Source: Corynebacterium uropygiale (GTDB taxonomy: Bacteria > Actinomycetota > Actinomycetes > Mycobacteriales > Mycobacteriaceae). From it: DNA of 64,000 nt. Positions within the stretch are counted from its first letter, which is position 1, and every line of letters starts with the position of its first letter. The notes under the pieces were generated by a model. That model had not been told where the DNA came from, ran no database searches, and saw nothing but the letters and a program-made list of their open reading frames with translations. Position numbers and translations under genes: made by a program. The stretch lies in assembly GCF_021568315.1 (NCBI RefSeq), contig NZ_JAKGSI010000005.1, positions 1-64,000 on the forward strand, written 5' to 3'. This document shows positions 61,302-64,000 of the stretch, piece after piece.

Positions 61302-61376
61302 TTAGGAAAAAACAACTCGGTCTGTTACGGTGACTAAACCAGTATTCACCATCCCCCTCGAACCGAAGGAGACCGC

Positions 61377-63080
61377 ATGGCACGCCCGTCATTTCGCGCC
61401 ACCCTCGCCACACTTCTGAGCCTCGTGATGACGATGGGACTCCTCAGCGCGTGCGCCTTCGGCCAGGGCAAGGCGGAACAATCGGACACCGCGTCGGGCG
61501 CCCCCGCCCAGGAGCTCACCTACCTCGAGCCCCTCTTCTTCAAAACCCTCTATCCCCCAAGCGCCGGCTTCTACCCCAACGGCGCCGTCGTCAACAACAT
61601 CACGGACCGGCTCCTCTGGCAGGATCCCGACACCCTGGAGCTCCACCCGTGGATCGCCCGCGACCTCCCCGAGGTCAACGACGACGCCACCTCCTTCACT
61701 TTCCACCTGCGCCCGGGGGTGACGTACTCGGACGGCACCCCGCTGGACGCGGAGAACGTCCTGCGCAACATCGACCTCTACGCCAAGGGGGACTCCTCGC
61801 GGAGGCTCACGAGCTCGGAGCAGATCTCGAACTACAAGGGCGGGGAGGTCCTGGACCCGCTCACGGTCCGCTTCCACTTCTCCCAGCCGGCGCCCGGATT
61901 CCCGCAGGCCATGAGCAGCTATAACGCCGGGCTCCTGGCGAACTCCTCGCTGGAGGGCACCGATGAGGATTTCGCGCCGGGGCGGGCGTCGTCAGTGATT
62001 GGGAGTGGACCTTTCGTCGTCGCGGAGGAGAAGATGGGCAAGACGCTCGTCCTGCGCGCGCGGGAGGACTATGACTGGGCCCCGCCGGTGAGCAAGCACC
62101 AGGGGCGCGCTTACCTGGACCGCATTACGTACGTCCTGGCGGGGGAGCAGTCGGTGCGCATTGGTGGGCTCATCGCCGGGCAGGGCGATATTGCCCGCCA
62201 AGTGGAGGCCCCGGAGGAGAAGCACCTGAAGGAGCGGGGGATCAGCATCGTCGCCCACGGCACCAACGGGGTCACCAACCAGCTGGCCTTCCGCTTCCGC
62301 CACCCGCTGCTGCAGGACATCCGGGTGCGCCAGGCGCTCATGAAGGCGGTGGACCGCGAGGAGATCATGCGTACGCTCTTCTCCGAGTCCTACCCGCTGG
62401 CCACATCGGCGCTCGCGCGCACGGCCCGCGGCTACAAGGAGCAGCCGCCCTACCCCTATGACCAGGAGGAATCCCGCCGTCTCCTCGATGCTGCCGGCTG
62501 GCGCCCCGGTCCCGACGGCATCCGGGTGAAGGACGGGCACCGGCTGAGCTTCACGGTCAACGAGGCCGTGCCCCAGCCGCGCTCCAAGGAGGTCATCACC
62601 AAGGTGCAGGAGCAGCTGCGCCGGGTGGGTGTGGAGATTTCCCTCAACCCAGGGGATCAGACCACGCAGAATACGGACTCGACGGACCTCGGCAAAATTC
62701 AGATTCGGCACACCATGGTGGGCCGGGCGGATCACGACGTCATCAAATCCCAATACGGCACCGATGAGCGCAACACGTTCCTCAACAGCGAGGAGGACGT
62801 CGAGAAGGTGGATCCCTCGACGGGGCTGGATCCGGCGGACGTCGGGCCCACGGATCCGCACCTCCAGGAGCTCGTGGAGAAGGTCGCCTCCGCGCCCAGC
62901 GAGGCCGCCCGCGACCGCTACTCCGGCGAGGTGCAGGACTACCTCACCGAGCAGGCCTATGTCCTACCGCTCTTCGAGGAGCCCGTCGTCTACGGCGTGC
63001 GCCCGAATGTGCAGGGCTTCCACACAGAGTCCATCGGCCGACCCACCTTCTATGACGTGAAGATCGGAGACGCGCAGTGA
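61377..63080 (+). CDS. ABC transporter substrate-binding lipoprotein, peptide/nickel family
   Basis: A 567-residue lipoprotein of the SBP_bac_5 family. The signal peptide ends in the lipobox LLSAC (Cys26). Family segments are LTYLEPLFFKTLYP, TFHLRPGVTYSDGTPLDAENV and the DIRVRQALMKAVDREEIM helix. It feeds the permease encoded four bases into its own end. In C. glutamicum a like importer downstream of metB (cg2675-cg2678, as I recall) is under McbR; this one has the same layout. The ligand may be a peptide or sulfur compound. The ATG follows GAAGGAGACCGC. Confidence 0.87.
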   Translation: MARPSFRATLATLLSLVMTMGLLSACAFGQGKAEQSDTASGAPAQELTYLEPLFFKTLYPPSAGFYPNGAVVNNITDRLLWQDPDTLELHPWIARDLPEVNDDATSFTFHLRPGVTYSDGTPLDAENVLRNIDLYAKGDSSRRLTSSEQISNYKGGEVLDPLTVRFHFSQPAPGFPQAMSSYNAGLLANSSLEGTDEDFAPGRASSVIGSGPFVVAEEKMGKTLVLRAREDYDWAPPVSKHQGRAYLDRITYVLAGEQSVRIGGLIAGQGDIARQVEAPEEKHLKERGISIVAHGTNGVTNQLAFRFRHPLLQDIRVRQALMKAVDREEIMRTLFSESYPLATSALARTARGYKEQPPYPYDQEESRRLLDAAGWRPGPDGIRVKDGHRLSFTVNEAVPQPRSKEVITKVQEQLRRVGVEISLNPGDQTTQNTDSTDLGKIQIRHTMVGRADHDVIKSQYGTDERNTFLNSEEDVEKVDPSTGLDPADVGPTDPHLQELVEKVASAPSEAARDRYSGEVQDYLTEQAYVLPLFEEPVVYGVRPNVQGFHTESIGRPTFYDVKIGDAQ

Positions 63081-64000
63081 GTATCGACACCACAGCTCAA
63101 ACCCCCGGCGCGGCAACGCCCGGTGCATCGCCCCGCGCGGGCCGCCGCCCCGTGCCGGTTCTGCTCAAGCGGCTGGGCCAGGCCCTCCTCGTGCTGGTCG
63201 TGACCTATGTCCTGGCCTTCCTCTTGCTCTCCGCGCTGCCCTCGGATGCTGCGATGGCGCGCTTCGCCAACCCTGAGCTGGGGCTCAGCAACGCGGAGGT
63301 CGCCGCCATCCGGGAGGAGTACGGGGCGGATAAGCCGCTCATCGTTCAGTTCTTCCTCACGCTGGGTGGCTTCCTCACCGGCAACTTCGGCTACTCCGTG
63401 CAGACGGGCGCGGCGGTGAGCCAGATGATCGCGGAGGCCCTGCCGGGCACGGTGGCGCTCGCCGTGGTCTCTTTCGTGCTGGCCATCATCCTCGCGCTGC
63501 TCATCGCGGTGGCCGCGTGGATGCCCGGGGCCGCGTGGCTGCGGGCGCTGGTTCACTCCCTGCCGAGCATCATGGTCTCCCTCCCGAGTTTCTGGGTGGG
63601 CATCATCCTCATCCAGGTGGTGTCCTTCTCCTGGGGGTGGGTGCCGGTCATTGAGCCCAGTCCGGTGCAGTCGCTCATCTTGCCCTCCTTCACCCTCGCG
63701 CTGCCGATCTCCGCGCCGCTGGCGCAGGTGCTGCTGCGCTCCATCGAGGAGATCGGGGCCCAGCCCTTCGTCACGGTGAGCCGCTCGCGGGGAGCGTCGC
63801 GCTGGTGGCTGCTCACCCGGGCGATCCTCCGCAACGCCCTGCTCCCCGCCCTGACCATGGCCGGCCTGCTCTTCGGGGAGCTCGTGGGCGGGGCTGTTGT
63901 CACGGAGGCGGTCTTCGGCCGCCAGGGCGTGGGGCAGCTCACCGTCGAGGCGGTGGCAAACCGGGACACCCCGGTGCTCCTGGCCGTCGTGCTCCTCGCG
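63077..64000 (+). CDS. ABC transporter permease, peptide/nickel family (cut by the window end)
   Basis: The first 308 residues of a DppB/OppB-type permease, open at the window end. A basic N-terminus (RAGRRPVPVLLKRLGQ) leads the first helix (LLVLVVTYVLAFLLLSALP). The loop with LPSDAAMARFANPELGLSNAEVAAIREEYG is as in DppB. The later TVSRSRGASRWWLLTRAILRNALLPALT is the EAA loop that contacts the ATPase. The GTG start overlaps the SBP stop (GTGA). A second permease and the ATPase genes should follow outside the window. Confidence 0.88.
   Translation, partial: MSIDTTAQTPGAATPGASPRAGRRPVPVLLKRLGQALLVLVVTYVLAFLLLSALPSDAAMARFANPELGLSNAEVAAIREEYGADKPLIVQFFLTLGGFLTGNFGYSVQTGAAVSQMIAEALPGTVALAVVSFVLAIILALLIAVAAWMPGAAWLRALVHSLPSIMVSLPSFWVGIILIQVVSFSWGWVPVIEPSPVQSLILPSFTLALPISAPLAQVLLRSIEEIGAQPFVTVSRSRGASRWWLLTRAILRNALLPALTMAGLLFGELVGGAVVTEAVFGRQGVGQLTVEAVANRDTPVLLAVVLLA

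Overview
The window is high-G+C actinobacterial DNA and almost certainly comes from a Corynebacterium or a close relative (Corynebacteriales). Three things support this. The gene order is typical: nrdH-nrdI-nrdE, a GntR1-like regulator, ftn, nrdF, ctaD, serB; then dinG, pncB, clpS, a DUF2017 gene, murI, a metallo-beta-lactamase gene, rph, rdgB; and orn next to a cmrA-like mycolate reductase. Many genes begin directly at a TANNNT -10 box without a Shine-Dalgarno sequence. Operators resembling those of NrdR, GlxR and McbR are visible. I see no prophage, insertion sequence or CRISPR array; most of the window is ordinary chromosome.

Layout. 1-123: 3' end of a 5S rRNA and the rRNA operon terminator. 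278-4279: a MacB/FtsX-type exporter and a pair of fluoride channel subunits. 4289-15433: an amino-acid symporter, phosphoglucomutase, a DsbA-like/VKOR oxidative folding pair, two identical tRNA-Ala genes, a phosphate symporter, fructosamine kinase, NAD synthase and a sugar porter. 15555-21808: zinc-independent L36 and the class Ib ribonucleotide reductase genes, interrupted by a GntR regulator and ferritin. 22204-28895: cytochrome oxidase subunit I, SerB, a PTH2-like protein, a DinG-like helicase and a membrane protein. 28956-35082: NAD salvage, the proteolysis adaptor ClpS, cell wall (MurI), RNA processing (Rph) and nucleotide sanitation (RdgB). 35160-42350: four tRNA genes among an HNH protein, Bcp, PncA, GntK, an L,D-transpeptidase, Orn and CmrA. 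42454-50818: a CopD/CtaG fusion, a second-type SSB, EttA, a secreted SxxK protein, a thioesterase, truncated haemoglobin and an MscS channel. 50950-64000: MetB; a compact catabolic cluster; and a large flavoprotein divergent from a peptide-type ABC importer that runs off the window.

The most interesting part is 52268-59053. An FAD amine oxidase, an HglS-type 2-oxoadipate dioxygenase/decarboxylase and an ALDH7-type dehydrogenase form one operon. A GntR/FCD regulator and an AGCS symporter lie beside it, and the same 14-bp site sits on both the operon promoter and the symporter promoter. Together these look like a self-contained L-pipecolate/lysine degradation regulon. A second candidate is the divergent flavoprotein/ABC importer pair at 59163-64000, which shares one McbR-type box and so may belong to sulfur metabolism along with metB.

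Cofactor and redox themes recur. NadE, PncB and PncA cover NAD salvage. NrdHIEF, with NrdR and GlxR-like sites, ties deoxynucleotide supply to global control. DsbA-like and VKOR proteins form disulfides outside the membrane. Motif readings, hairpins and box matches were made by eye, and no database search was run.
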